DNA of 55,892 nt from Chitinophagaceae bacterium UBA2375. Its GTDB lineage: Bacteria > Bacteroidota > Bacteroidia > Chitinophagales > Chitinophagaceae. Positions 16,622-26,265 of the stretch are shown in pieces. The translations under genes and the position numbers were made by a program. A model generated the notes under the pieces. It saw nothing but the letters and a program-made list of their open reading frames with translations. It ran no database searches and was not told the DNA's origin. Each line of letters begins with the position of its first letter. Position 1 is the stretch's first letter. The DNA is taken from the NCBI GenBank assembly GCA_002343985.1, contig DDTB01000012.1, positions 1-55,892 of the forward strand, given 5' to 3'.

Positions 16622-19015
16622 CTACTGGGCCGCTTCGGCGGGCGCATCAAATCCCTTCTTCTCTTCTTTTGGCCTGATGCCAAAATTGTACCTCAGTGTA
16701 AGGCCAACCCTGCGCGTATCATTCAGTCGGTTACCGAAAGCATTGATGCCCGGTTGATTGATATTAAAATCAACCTGGTTCGTCCGGAAAATATCATTTA
16801 CTGATACAATGATATTCGCCTTCTTCTTCATCACCGCTTTGTTCAATGTCAGGTTCAAAGCGCCAAAAGGGCCCAGTTCGTAAAAATTCTGCAAACCCCT
16901 CAATCGCATAAAACCCTGCAGGCTCACATTAAATGTTGGACTGGTTTTAAGGTTATGATACATGAAGAAAACCCAACTGCCCCTGGTATAATCGAGCGGT
17001 TGATTTTGATAAAATCCTGTGTATTGGTTCCTGTTGTGTTGCGCTCCCATGTAAAAGAAATACTTTCCGCCGGGCGGGATACCACCCACGAAACGCAGGT
17101 ATAATTCACGGTTCCGCCCCAGGTTGTCGAATGTGCGGTAAACAATCTTGGTGGCATCATCCTGGTAGGTAACGCTGGTGAAAATATCGCGCATGTCATT
17201 CAACCCCACCGAAATAATTGGAAAATCATCCGCCATTACGTTGAACTCGTAGTTGTTGGTGAACTGTGGTTTCAGGTTTGGGTTGCCCACATCATATAAA
17301 AACTGGTCAATATACCTTGGGTATGGATTCAATGCTTCATAATAAGGGCGGCTGATGCTTCGACGCAGGATCAGGTTGCCGGTCAGTTGAAAGCCGAACA
17401 ATTTGACGATGGGTTGGCGCAAGTAGAGATATGGGAAAATATCAGTACGGCGGATGCTGAAACTGGTATCACCGGGAAATAATTGCCGGCCGCTGATATC
17501 CGTATACTCCAGGCGCACGCCGGGCTTGATGGTGAACTTGCCAAAGGTTTTCGCCAGTTGCACATAACCTGAAGCAATCTGTTCCTTATACCTGAACTGG
17601 TTGGTTTGAAAACTATCAACCTTGCGGTTGCCATTATTCTCCAGGAAATAATCTGCGCCGGTGCGGCTATTAGACTCGGAATACTTCAGGCCTGATTCAA
17701 AGGTGAACTTTGCGGGCAACTTCAAAACCAGGTCTGTTTGAAAAGCGAATATATTTTTGTTGTTCCTGCTCTTGCCATCACCGGATAGTGTATCCATAAC
17801 CGGTAGTTCGAAGTAATTGTCGTACTCCTGGCTGTTTCTCCCCCTGAAAATATTAAAATCGGTGGCTGTTGTCCACTCTGAACCAAGGCTGTCAATTTTA
17901 TACTTTGTGCTGATATTATTGCCCCAATACAATGACTTTCCGTTGTTGCCAATAATGGAAAAATTCTGCGCCAGCATATTAACACCGGAAGGGTCAAAAA
18001 TATCAATGCCATTCCCGGCGCTGCTACGGTTATTGTTGGCCGACACCCTTAGGTCGTACCCCACCGAAAAACGTTCGCTCCAGGCATAATCGAAACCACC
18101 GCCCACATAATGATTCTGAGATGGGTATTTGGTATAGGACTCCTGTTTGATCAGTCCCTGGCCAATCCCCGCCAAACGGTCTGAACGCAACTCTTCGAAA
18201 TTATTCCGTTTGGTATACTGGTATGACAAATACGTTGACCATTTGCCATCGTTATTATTCAGGTTAAAGCCTGCGGTACTGGTGTTTAGCCTGCCCTGGA
18301 AATGCGCCATATTCAGGCTCCCGTTCAACCCAATTTTAATGCCTTTTTTCAAAACAATATTAACAATACCACCGCTGCTGGCGGCATCATACTTGGCGGA
18401 AGGGCTGCGCAGGATTTCCACTTTTTGTATGCTGTTGGCCGGCAGGCTCTTTAACAATGAAGCCAGGTCGGCCGCGCTGAGTTTGACTTCACGGCCATTG
18501 ATGAAAACGGTTGCAGGCGTGGCGCTGTTCAGGTACACATTGCCATCCTGGTCTACAATGGCGCCGGGTGTTTTCTCCAGCACTTCATACGCGTTGGTGC
18601 TGCTGACAGCTAAAGGTTCCGCGTCAACAATGGTTTTATCATCTTCCTGCCGCAGCAATTGTTTGCGTGAAACTACGGTCACATTTTCGAGCTTGCCAAC
18701 ACGGGTACTCATGTACACAAAACCGCTGTCAATATCGGAACTGATAATTAGTTTTCTTTGAAATGGTTGAAAGCCCGTAGCCGTGATAGATATAGCATAC
18801 AGTTGATCCCTGGTAAGCTGGATCGAATCTTTTGACGCCAGCACACGCCTGGCTTCTACTGATGAATCAGGGAGTTTAAATACAGTAAGGGTAGCCCCTT
18901 TGAGCGGTTCGCCCGCATCGTTAAAAACCTGCACACGCCAGGTTACTTTTTGTGCAGACGAGCAAATGGACGCCATCAAACCAAGGGCCAACAGCGTAAG
19001 TGTTTTCATTTTCAT
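16622..19015 (-). CDS. TonB-plug outer-membrane beta-barrel protein (family 3)
   Basis: About 797 residues from the ATG at 19015, which begins a clean signal peptide (MKMKTLTLLALGLMASICSSAQ); the ATG at 19033 adds six residues. It has an N-terminal carboxypeptidase-like beta-sandwich (about 25-110), a plug (VVSRKQLLRQEDDKTIVDAEPL, TPGAIVDQDGNVYLN, INGREVKLSAADL, SAKYDAASSGGIVNIVLKKG) and a long barrel ending in LTLRYNFGI. This is the pattern of the Bacteroidota OMP_b-brl_3 group, whose ligands are mostly unknown. It sits 42 bp after the HlyD-type adaptor gene and may be transcribed with it. Confidence 0.85.
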   Translation of the reverse strand: MKMKTLTLLALGLMASICSSAQKVTWRVQVFNDAGEPLKGATLTVFKLPDSSVEARRVLASKDSIQLTRDQLYAISITATGFQPFQRKLIISSDIDSGFVYMSTRVGKLENVTVVSRKQLLRQEDDKTIVDAEPLAVSSTNAYEVLEKTPGAIVDQDGNVYLNSATPATVFINGREVKLSAADLASLLKSLPANSIQKVEILRSPSAKYDAASSGGIVNIVLKKGIKIGLNGSLNMAHFQGRLNTSTAGFNLNNNDGKWSTYLSYQYTKRNNFEELRSDRLAGIGQGLIKQESYTKYPSQNHYVGGGFDYAWSERFSVGYDLRVSANNNRSSAGNGIDIFDPSGVNMLAQNFSIIGNNGKSLYWGNNISTKYKIDSLGSEWTTATDFNIFRGRNSQEYDNYFELPVMDTLSGDGKSRNNKNIFAFQTDLVLKLPAKFTFESGLKYSESNSRTGADYFLENNGNRKVDSFQTNQFRYKEQIASGYVQLAKTFGKFTIKPGVRLEYTDISGRQLFPGDTSFSIRRTDIFPYLYLRQPIVKLFGFQLTGNLILRRSISRPYYEALNPYPRYIDQFLYDVGNPNLKPQFTNNYEFNVMADDFPIISVGLNDMRDIFTSVTYQDDATKIVYRTFDNLGRNRELYLRFVGGIPPGGKYFFYMGAQHNRNQYTGFYQNQPLDYTRGSWVFFMYHNLKTSPTFNVSLQGFMRLRGLQNFYELGPFGALNLTLNKAVMKKKANIIVSVNDIFRTNQVDFNINQPGINAFGNRLNDTRRVGLTLRYNFGIRPKEEKKGFDAPAEAAQ

Positions 19016-19057
19016 AGTACAGCCTTTCTCCATTGCGCGACGCGCACAGACTAGTCC

Positions 19058-20413
19058 TTAATCTTTCTTCTTTTTTTCAAACAATTCTTTCTTATCCACT
19101 TTCTTTACTTCCATATCTTCTTTCAATTCCTTACTGACCACATCATAAGGGCCGGTCACCACTTCTTCCCCTTCCGTAATGCCTTCCTTAATTTGAATAT
19201 AATTGATGTCCTGTATGCCGGTCTTCACCTTTTTCTTATGTACTTTATTCGCCTTATCCAATGTAAACACCACAACTTCCAGGTCGCTGAAGCTGGTTGT
19301 TGTCTCGGTTCCGTCTTCTTTCTTTTCCTTGAGTTTATTGGCTTCCTCGTTTTTATCCCTTGTGGTTACCGCGTTGATGGGTACACTCAGCACGTTCAGT
19401 TCCGTACGGGTTTGTATATCGGCATTGGCGCTCATACCCGGCCTGAACGGAAAAATACCTTTACCCAGCAGGTCGGTATAACTTTCAGGGAGCAGGCGGA
19501 TATATACTTTGTATTGCGTAACATCGGTGCTGGTGTTTGCGAGTGAACTCTGTGTGGCCGCACCGTTATTGCTGCTGGCAATTTGGGTGACAATGCCTTT
19601 AAACTTACGGTCTGTGTACGCATCCACTTCCACCGAAGCGCTGTCGCCCACTTTCACTTTTGGAATATCATTCTCGCCAACATCCACCCTGACTTCAATT
19701 TTCGACATATCCGCGATGCGTAACATTTCCGTTCCCGCCATCATATTGCTTCCCACCACGCGTTCGCCTTTCTTCACACTCAGCAGGCTCACCACGCCAT
19801 CCATCGGGGCCAGCACTGCTGTACGACCAAGGTCTTTGTTTGCCCTTTCCAGGCTGGCACGGGCGCTCTGCACACCGGCTTGTCCGCTGCGGATGCCTTC
19901 AATGCCCGCTTTGTAATTGGCTTTGGCAGATTTATAGGCGGCTTCGGCTGTGTTGAATTCATTCTGGCTGATTACCTTATCGTTAAACAGCCTGCGCTGC
20001 ATGTCGTATGTTTTTTGCGCCTGCTCCATCTGTGCTTTCAGTGCTTCAGCGGCCGCTTCCGAATTGGCTACCTGCGCCTGTGATTGCGCTACCACGCTGG
20101 CTGCCTGGTCGCGCTGGGTGCTGTAAATATCTGCGTATATGCGTACCAGTAACTGTCCTTTCTTCACCGTATCTCCTTCCAGAACTGTCAACTCCGTGAT
20201 CTCACCGCTTATGTCAGGGCTCACTTTCACTTCCACTTCAGGGTACACTTTTCCGCTGGCATTCACCAGTTCCACGATCGTGCGCTTCTGCACTTTTTCG
20301 GCCGTCACTTTTGTGCCTTCATCCTTGCCAAACACCCCAGCCTTTGATAAACCAAACAGCAGGCCCAGCAGGGCTACAGATCCAATCAATATCCATTTCG
20401 TTTTCTTATTCAT
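19058..20413 (-). CDS. HlyD/MacA-type periplasmic adaptor protein
   Basis: A 451-residue membrane-fusion protein. It has one N-terminal membrane anchor (residues 7-26, WILIGSVALLGLLFGLSKAG), a split lipoyl half-motif (SPDISGEITELTVLEGDTVKKG and APMDGVVSLLSVKKGERV), a long alpha-hairpin coiled coil between them (about 110-200) and beta-barrel and membrane-proximal domains. The C-terminus is Lys/Glu-rich. Such adaptors link an inner-membrane ABC or RND pump to a TolC channel. The TolC gene lies 50 bp upstream in the same direction, but no pump gene is present in the window. Confidence 0.9.
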   Translation of the reverse strand: MNKKTKWILIGSVALLGLLFGLSKAGVFGKDEGTKVTAEKVQKRTIVELVNASGKVYPEVEVKVSPDISGEITELTVLEGDTVKKGQLLVRIYADIYSTQRDQAASVVAQSQAQVANSEAAAEALKAQMEQAQKTYDMQRRLFNDKVISQNEFNTAEAAYKSAKANYKAGIEGIRSGQAGVQSARASLERANKDLGRTAVLAPMDGVVSLLSVKKGERVVGSNMMAGTEMLRIADMSKIEVRVDVGENDIPKVKVGDSASVEVDAYTDRKFKGIVTQIASSNNGAATQSSLANTSTDVTQYKVYIRLLPESYTDLLGKGIFPFRPGMSANADIQTRTELNVLSVPINAVTTRDKNEEANKLKEKKEDGTETTTSFSDLEVVVFTLDKANKVHKKKVKTGIQDINYIQIKEGITEGEEVVTGPYDVVSKELKEDMEVKKVDKKELFEKKKKD

Positions 20414-20463
20414 ACTTTCTCATTAATTCGTTAATCCGCATGCATGCGCGGGGAATGATTGTA

Positions 20464-21915
20464 TTACAGTTTTAAACCTGCGCCTTTGTAAAACTCCAGC
20501 ACTTTCATTTTGAATACATAATCAAAACGATTGAGGGAATATTCGAGGCGTGCCCGCAAGAGGTTGTTCTGCGATGTCACCAGGTCGAATGTACTCAGCA
20601 TACCCACATCGTACCTTTTTCGTGCATACGTAAACGTTGTTTCGTTTATGTCGACGGTTTTCTTGCTGGCATCCAGCTTTTGCATGGCCACCAGTGCGGC
20701 ATTGTATGCCTGGTAGATATCCTGCTTGAGTTTCATGTCGTCCTGTTCTTTCTGAAGGCGCATGCTGCCCAGGTTCAGTTTGCTGCGCTCGTACGCGGTT
20801 TTGAGTACACCTCCATTAAAAATCGGGACATTGATGCTTAGTCCAAACACCTTACGGAAGTTATCGCTCATTTGTGACCCCAATGAGTTGGGCTTCACAT
20901 AACCGGCAATATCGCCGCGGGTAATGATGGGGCTCTTTACATCGTAAACGGTGCCGCCGCCGGCATCGGCGATCAGGCCGGTTGATTGATATCCCGTGAT
21001 GATTTGCTGATAGAAAGGCCTGCGGTGAAATGCGAGGTAATTTGTACTTAGGCTGCCAAAAGCGGAGAGTGTGGGCTTCATCGCGCCGCGCGCTGCGTCC
21101 ATGCTTTTTTGCGCGGCTTTCAGCCTGAATTCATTGCCTTTTTGCTGGGGTTGGTTGGCCAGGGCCTGCGTATATACAAATTCCGGTTGCAGGTCGGCTA
21201 TGGGTTCTATTGGAATGATGTCAACCGGCGGGGCTTCCAGTTCAAAGGGGGCGCCCGCGTCCACATTCATCAGCGCTTTCAGGTTGAGGAGGTTCGTGGT
21301 AACGCCGCCTTTTGCCGAAATCAGGTTGCTGCTGTCTAAGGCAAGCTGCGCCTGCAACTGCGATTCATTCAATGGAGGGAGTGTGCCCGCGGCCACCATC
21401 TTGCTTGTCATGTCGAGCTGATTGGCCGTTTGCTGGTACTGGACGCTGATGATTTTTTCCTGTTCCTGCGCCAGCAACACCTGAAGGTAAGCGTTGGCAA
21501 CGCTCAGCGCAATATCGTTTTTAATCTTGTCTACGTTTGCCCGGGCAGCCATCATTTCCCATTGGTTGGCAGCGATGGTATTCCGCTTGCTGTAGAAATT
21601 GAAGATATCGGCGCTGGACTGCAACTGCATGCCCGCGGCCAGGTAGGTTTCCGTCACCCGGCTAAACGTAACTGGGTCCTGGTTATTACCGCTGTTCACG
21701 CTTCCGCTTAACCCAAAACTGGCGTTCGGTAATTGTGATAAGCGGCTTTGCCGGTAACTGAGTTCCGAAAGTTTCGCCTGTACATCCGCCTGCCTGACCG
21801 AAATATTATTGGCCATGGCATACTCCACACAGGTTTTCAGGTTCCATTTTTGCTGGGCTTGCGCCGACTGTACCAAAAAAAGACAGCACAGTCCGGCAGT
21901 CAATAAAATGCGCAT
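20464..21915 (-). CDS. TolC-family outer-membrane efflux protein
   Basis: A 483-residue outer-membrane factor with a signal peptide (MRILLTAGLCCLFLVQSAQAQQ), followed by the paired helical repeats of the OEP family: WNLKTCVEYAMANNISVRQADVQ at the start, and the second half with YERSKLNLGSMRLQKE and the closing RYDVGMLSTFDLVTSQNNLL motif. It forms the trans-envelope duct used by the adaptor encoded downstream. First gene of the adaptor/TolC unit; the intergenic region to the divergent gene at 22105 is about 190 bp and should hold both promoters. Confidence 0.9.
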   Translation of the reverse strand: MRILLTAGLCCLFLVQSAQAQQKWNLKTCVEYAMANNISVRQADVQAKLSELSYRQSRLSQLPNASFGLSGSVNSGNNQDPVTFSRVTETYLAAGMQLQSSADIFNFYSKRNTIAANQWEMMAARANVDKIKNDIALSVANAYLQVLLAQEQEKIISVQYQQTANQLDMTSKMVAAGTLPPLNESQLQAQLALDSSNLISAKGGVTTNLLNLKALMNVDAGAPFELEAPPVDIIPIEPIADLQPEFVYTQALANQPQQKGNEFRLKAAQKSMDAARGAMKPTLSAFGSLSTNYLAFHRRPFYQQIITGYQSTGLIADAGGGTVYDVKSPIITRGDIAGYVKPNSLGSQMSDNFRKVFGLSINVPIFNGGVLKTAYERSKLNLGSMRLQKEQDDMKLKQDIYQAYNAALVAMQKLDASKKTVDINETTFTYARKRYDVGMLSTFDLVTSQNNLLRARLEYSLNRFDYVFKMKVLEFYKGAGLKL

Positions 21916-22104
21916 GCTACAAAATTACCGGTTCCGGCGGTTTCCGCATGGCAATTTTTACAAACGGTTGATGCCCAACCGGCGATCCTCCGAAACTATC
22001 CCGGATGCACTATGGCATCAATCCAAATCGCTGATTTTGGTCAGTACGCTGCCTTACAGGAAACAATCCACAAAAAAGTATTATTTTTGGAAAAATTACA
22101 ACGC

Positions 22105-22506
22105 ATGAAATCAATCATTAAACTCGCTGTTTTCTTATTTGCCATGTTACCGGCAGTAGCTTTTGCCCAGGAGAAAAAACCGGTATGGGCCGAACTGAAA
22201 AATTTCCACAGCTTTATGTCTTCTACCTTCCACCCTGCTGAGGAAAATAACCTGCAACCCCTGAAAGAGAAAGCTGTAGATATGCTGGCAGCCGCCAAAC
22301 AATGGCAGGCTTCTGAAATCCCTTCTAGCTTCAAGCCAAAAGAAACCAAAATTCAACTGGAGAAACTGGTGAAATATTGCACCGGTATCGTTGAATCAGT
22401 ATCTGCCGGCGCCAACGACGCTACTTTGAAAACCATGATTACCGAAGCACACGATGTGTTCCATACCATTGTAGGCGAATGCAGGAACGTGGAAGAAAAG
22501 CACTAA
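22105..22506 (+). CDS. Small exported protein of unknown function
   Basis: 133 residues from the ATG at 22105, chosen because it opens a signal peptide (MKSIIKLAVFLFAMLPAVAFAQ); the longer frame from 22012 adds a 31-residue tail unlike coding sequence. The mature part is helical, with conserved-looking HSFMSSTFHPAEENNLQPLK and a Cys pair (KYCTG, GECRN) separated by about 40 residues, which could form a disulfide. It resembles four-helix periplasmic proteins, but I do not recognise the family. A strong terminator follows directly. Confidence 0.7.
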   Translation: MKSIIKLAVFLFAMLPAVAFAQEKKPVWAELKNFHSFMSSTFHPAEENNLQPLKEKAVDMLAAAKQWQASEIPSSFKPKETKIQLEKLVKYCTGIVESVSAGANDATLKTMITEAHDVFHTIVGECRNVEEKH

Positions 22507-22526
22507 TCAAGCCATTCACAATACGG

Positions 22527-22559
22527 AAAAAGCTGTCGGTTAAACCGACAGCTTTTTTT
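22527..22559 (+). terminator. Rho-independent terminator
   Basis: Arms AAAAAGCTGTCGGT and ACCGACAGCTTTTT around a 3-nt loop (22541-22543), ending in a T-run. It serves the gene at 22105-22506; the A-tract on the other side could also stop the convergent gene. Confidence 0.9.
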
Positions 22560-22586
22560 ATCCCTATTACCCAAAACAAAGTAGCA

Positions 22587-23558
22587 TTAAAGGCCGTCAA
22601 GCATCGCATTCACCTGTTGCAGGCTGGAGATGACGGGAATGATGTTAACCTGTTGTACACCTGTGGATGATGGCTGTGTGATAACAGTTTGCGTACCCAT
22701 GAAATAGATATTGTCTTGCTTCGACAATACAATCAATCGGATAGACTGGTTTACCGGCAACAAACCAGACCGGAAGCGGCGTTGGGCCTGGTCTCCCTGC
22801 AGTGCCTGCACCAGCGGCATTTGCTCAGATACAAGGTACACGAGGCTGTTGGCGTTGGTATAATTTGATGGTAAAGCCACACTTAAAGAAACCTCTCCCG
22901 ATGATCCGGGGTTGAGTACCGTGCCTGCAGCAACCCATCCGGTTTTATTGGTGCCAACCTGGTATGACTGGTTAGCCGGGTATATGGAATTAAGCAGGCT
23001 GTCGGTTAACGGGTTCCAGTGATGCCGGAAACTGCTGAACGATGTGCCCTCATACATGGAAAGTCCCTGGCGGGGCTGGGGTTCAGGAAATGAAAACCGA
23101 AGGCTGCTGCCATTGCGGACGCTAAGTTCCCGCTGGTATTGTGTAAAGCGGGTAAAGATGGCCGCCTCATTGGAAAGCAGGATATTATCTGATGAAACGC
23201 CCATCCTGATATAATCGCCTTTCTTGCGCAGCAGCATCGATTCCAGGGTAACCGTTCCCGTTACCACCTGGTTTGAATCGTTGACCAGCGTACCTACTGT
23301 AAACAGGAATGTTAATCCGGAAGCGGTGATGGCTGTGGTTGTAGCGCCCAGCGAAATTTGGAAGCTATCGGTTTCCGGCTGCCGCCTGATATCATCCATG
23401 ATTCGGCCAACAGCCATGGAGTTAGATGGCGTTGCCACCCATGCGGTGTCGGGCCCGGCTCCGGGATCGGGCTGAAAATAATCAAGGTCTTTCTGGCAGG
23501 AAGATAAAATGGCCATCACTGCCAGGCACCCCATTATATTTTTACATTTTGATTGCAT
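22587..23558 (-). CDS. Lipoprotein of unknown function
   Basis: About 323 residues from the ATG at 23558, chosen because it starts a lipoprotein signal (MQSKCKNIMGCLAVMAILSSCQK, lipobox LSSC); the ATG at 23615 would overlap the upstream gene. After the Cys comes a flexible Asp/Pro-rich stretch and a largely beta sequence (TVTLESMLLRKKGDYIRMG, GEVSLSVALPS). No family recognised. It is the third gene after the ECF sigma factor and the anchor-barrel protein, so it probably belongs to that envelope unit. Confidence 0.7.
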   Translation of the reverse strand: MQSKCKNIMGCLAVMAILSSCQKDLDYFQPDPGAGPDTAWVATPSNSMAVGRIMDDIRRQPETDSFQISLGATTTAITASGLTFLFTVGTLVNDSNQVVTGTVTLESMLLRKKGDYIRMGVSSDNILLSNEAAIFTRFTQYQRELSVRNGSSLRFSFPEPQPRQGLSMYEGTSFSSFRHHWNPLTDSLLNSIYPANQSYQVGTNKTGWVAAGTVLNPGSSGEVSLSVALPSNYTNANSLVYLVSEQMPLVQALQGDQAQRRFRSGLLPVNQSIRLIVLSKQDNIYFMGTQTVITQPSSTGVQQVNIIPVISSLQQVNAMLDGL

Positions 23559-23604
23559 GATCTTCTCTTTTACATGATCCTTTGACTGTAGGTTTTGTTG
23601 CCTG

Positions 23605-25095
23605 TCAGAAATCAATTCTTAATCCAAGGCGGAGGCCAATGGTGGTGAATTTTTGTTTCAGGGTGATATCCGCTTTATTGGCGGCTGAAAAATTATAGCG
23701 TATAAAAGGTTCCGCCATTAAGCGGTACCTGTCGTTCAGCTTATAGTATATGGAAGCCGCGCCGATAAAGCCAAGCCCGATATTGGTTTTGAACCCATAA
23801 GGCGAAGCGCCGGATTTACCGGTGGTGATGGATACCGGCCTGTATGCCGTGTCGAGCACATCCCCTTTCTGCCAGCTATATACATTGAACACCACGCCCG
23901 CGTTGATGTTGGCATGCAGCCTTTCATTGCCCAGTTCATAACCAATGGTTACAGGCACATCGATGGTGCGGTAACGGTTCATGGTGGTTTTATAACGGGT
24001 ACCCGTATACGAATATGCACCGGTAGTGTCGCCGTTCGCGTTGATGATGAATACCTGCTGTACAATATTTCCTTCAGAATAGGTGAATTTCTCATTCACC
24101 TGGCTGTAGTTCAAGCCGGCCCTGAAACTCATGCCATTGCTGAATACGCGCGTGTACCTCATCCCGAAGCTGAAGGCGGAGGAATACTTCGTACTTTCCT
24201 TTCTCCTGCGCAGGTATTCGGAGTTCGCCGTATCCGCGAAACTGCGCAGCACGTAATCCGGCCCGCCATATACTTCCACATATTTCTTATTGCCCGCCGC
24301 GTTCTTTTCGGCACAGGGCACGGGCGTGAGGTCCCTGGCCGTAAACTTCAACGGGCGCAGGCCCGGCGACCCCTCAAATAAAATATGATCGGTTTCAGGA
24401 TTGAGTACGAAGGCTGTTAACCCACCGGATATTTTTTCGTTTGCGCTTAACCGTGAGTCATCCGGTTTGCCTGCAATACTTTCATCAACACCTGTTTCAA
24501 CAGGCGTATCCGTTTGCACAGACAATTGCGTGCGTGATTTCTTTCTTTGACTCCGGCCTGTGTTAGCAACAATCCGGCTATCGGTTGTTGTTTGGTCAGG
24601 TGAAACCGGCGGCATCATGTTACCATTTCCCAGTTCCGAAGAATTGCCCGTGATATCATTGGATGAATGACCTGGCAAATTCCCGCTGCCTTTATTACCC
24701 TTACCGTTATTTGATGGTAAGCCTGGGGATAGCTGATCCCGGCCTGATGGCGTTGCGGTGGCATTTGCCGTTACATCATTCGTGCCCTGTGTAACAGGAC
24801 CGGCCTGTTGATTGCCGGATTGGTTGTTTTTGTCAGCAAGACTAACGGTTTGCTGCGGTTCAGGTTGCTGATCCGCCGTAGTGCGGTCTGCTAGTTGGTA
24901 AATCCCCAAACCACCCAGGAGCAGGGCAATACCCCAGATAATGATGCCCGGGGCTGAGGCCGGCCACCACCAGGCCACAGGCCTTTTACGTTCTTTCCGC
25001 CGTTGTATATTTTCCCAGATATGCGCCGGCACGTCCGGCTCAAGGGAGCCGAGGCGGTTTCGCATCTGGTCATCAAAAGTAGAATAGTCTGTCAT
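23605..25095 (-). CDS. Inner-membrane-anchored protein with C-terminal outer-membrane barrel
   Basis: 496 residues. Residues 1-45 are cytosolic in character (acidic, then RRKERKR), residues 47-68 form one membrane helix, residues 70-200 are Gln/Asn/Gly/Ser/Thr-rich and likely disordered, and residues about 265-496 alternate in the way of a PorT-like eight-strand barrel, ending in TIGLRLGLRIDF. The layout suggests a protein spanning both membranes. It overlaps the upstream sigma-factor gene by 4 bp (ATGA), so translation is coupled and an anti-sigma or signal-relay role is plausible. Homologues are usually just named outer-membrane beta-barrel or PorT-like proteins. Confidence 0.75.
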   Translation of the reverse strand: MTDYSTFDDQMRNRLGSLEPDVPAHIWENIQRRKERKRPVAWWWPASAPGIIIWGIALLLGGLGIYQLADRTTADQQPEPQQTVSLADKNNQSGNQQAGPVTQGTNDVTANATATPSGRDQLSPGLPSNNGKGNKGSGNLPGHSSNDITGNSSELGNGNMMPPVSPDQTTTDSRIVANTGRSQRKKSRTQLSVQTDTPVETGVDESIAGKPDDSRLSANEKISGGLTAFVLNPETDHILFEGSPGLRPLKFTARDLTPVPCAEKNAAGNKKYVEVYGGPDYVLRSFADTANSEYLRRRKESTKYSSAFSFGMRYTRVFSNGMSFRAGLNYSQVNEKFTYSEGNIVQQVFIINANGDTTGAYSYTGTRYKTTMNRYRTIDVPVTIGYELGNERLHANINAGVVFNVYSWQKGDVLDTAYRPVSITTGKSGASPYGFKTNIGLGFIGAASIYYKLNDRYRLMAEPFIRYNFSAANKADITLKQKFTTIGLRLGLRIDF

Positions 25096-25634
25096 ACGGC
25101 TACTTTTTGCATGGCTAAAATTTGTTTTTGCAGCATCATCCTGGCTTTGACCAACTGGCTTCTGCTGGTTCCCGGCTGGATCCCAAGCATGACGGCTATT
25201 TCCTCATGCCGGAACCCTTCCATTACGTATAAGTTAAATATCAGCCTGTACCCATCGGGCAGACTGTTGATCAATCGCAATAAGTCTTTTTCCGTCAGGT
25301 GGCTGTAAGCCGAAGGATCTTCTAAACTCGCCACCGATTCTTTCACTTCTTCCACCGATTGCTCTTTTTGGTATCGCATCAGCGAATATTTCTTAATCGC
25401 CGTGTGCACCACTATTTTCCTGATCCATCCTTCAAATGAACCTTCAGATTTAAACTGTCCGATCTTGTTGAAAACCTTAATAAACGAGTCTTGCAGGATG
25501 TCTTCTGCATCAGCCTGGTTCCGGGCATAGCGGTAACATACGCCCAGCATGCGACTGGCGTAACGGTCGAACAGGGCTTTTTGGCAGGCCGCGTTCTCCC
25601 GGATGCAACCCCGTATCAGTTCATCTTCCGTCAA
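25092..25634 (-). CDS. ECF RNA polymerase sigma factor
   Basis: A 180-residue sigma-70 family ECF factor. Region 2 is at about 10-85 (LFDRYASRMLGVCYRYARNQADAEDILQDSFIKVF, FEGWIRKIVVHTAIKKY). Region 4 is at about 120-170 (LINSLPDGYRLIFNLYVMEGFRHEEIAVMLGIQPGTSRSQLVKARMML). It directs RNA polymerase to a specific promoter set, usually in response to envelope signals. It is the first gene of a unit with the anchor-barrel protein (4-bp overlap) and a lipoprotein. Confidence 0.92.
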   Translation of the reverse strand: MTEDELIRGCIRENAACQKALFDRYASRMLGVCYRYARNQADAEDILQDSFIKVFNKIGQFKSEGSFEGWIRKIVVHTAIKKYSLMRYQKEQSVEEVKESVASLEDPSAYSHLTEKDLLRLINSLPDGYRLIFNLYVMEGFRHEEIAVMLGIQPGTSRSQLVKARMMLQKQILAMQKVAV

Positions 25635-25746
25635 ATAATTGATCGATGGTTAAGCCTTACCAGTCAGGAGAGGCCCTGAAATAGCCTTTTGCTGCCTGGC
25701 TTGTCTGTTTTTTGTCCTATTTTAGAGATTATAATCTTACTAAGGT

Positions 25747-26265
25747 ATGATGTCGAACGATCAGGTACAAGAACTGCGGAGCGAAAATGAATTGCTGCGC
25801 ATTCAATTGAACGACCTGAACGAGTTGATTTCCATCAGGGAGGAGGAGTTGGACATCCTCCGGCGGAAGGCGGGAAAGGCCGCCGAATACCAGAGCAAGC
25901 TCGAAAACACCCTACTGGAAATGGATTACCTGCAATCGGAACTGGGCAGGCAACTGCAGGAAACAGCCGGTGCGGGGCAAAGGGCCACTGCGTATGAACA
26001 GGAAATACTGGAAGGGATCCGGATGGAAAAAGAATTTTACAGCATCCGCGATAAATACAACAGCCTGCAGGCCGAGTTGACCGATTTACAACAGGAGGCA
26101 TCTGCCATCCGCAACCTGAACCAGCAAATCTCCACATTAAAAACCAGGGTAGCCGAATTGGAAAGCGCCCTGGAGTTGATTGAACTGGATAAAGGCTTTA
26201 TAAAAGAAGAACTCGAAGCATTGCGCGGCCAGTTGCCGAAAACGGCCGGCCAGAGTTCGGAATGA
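25747..26265 (+). CDS. Coiled-coil protein
   Basis: 172 residues, almost entirely heptad-patterned coiled coil (ELRSENELLRIQLNDLNELI, then to the C-terminus), with no signal peptide or membrane segment. No family recognised; possibly a cytosolic scaffold. It overlaps the next gene by 4 bp (ATGA), so it is in an operon with the membrane protein and pdxH. It is divergent from the ECF sigma gene, 112 bp away. Confidence 0.75.
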   Translation: MMSNDQVQELRSENELLRIQLNDLNELISIREEELDILRRKAGKAAEYQSKLENTLLEMDYLQSELGRQLQETAGAGQRATAYEQEILEGIRMEKEFYSIRDKYNSLQAELTDLQQEASAIRNLNQQISTLKTRVAELESALELIELDKGFIKEELEALRGQLPKTAGQSSE

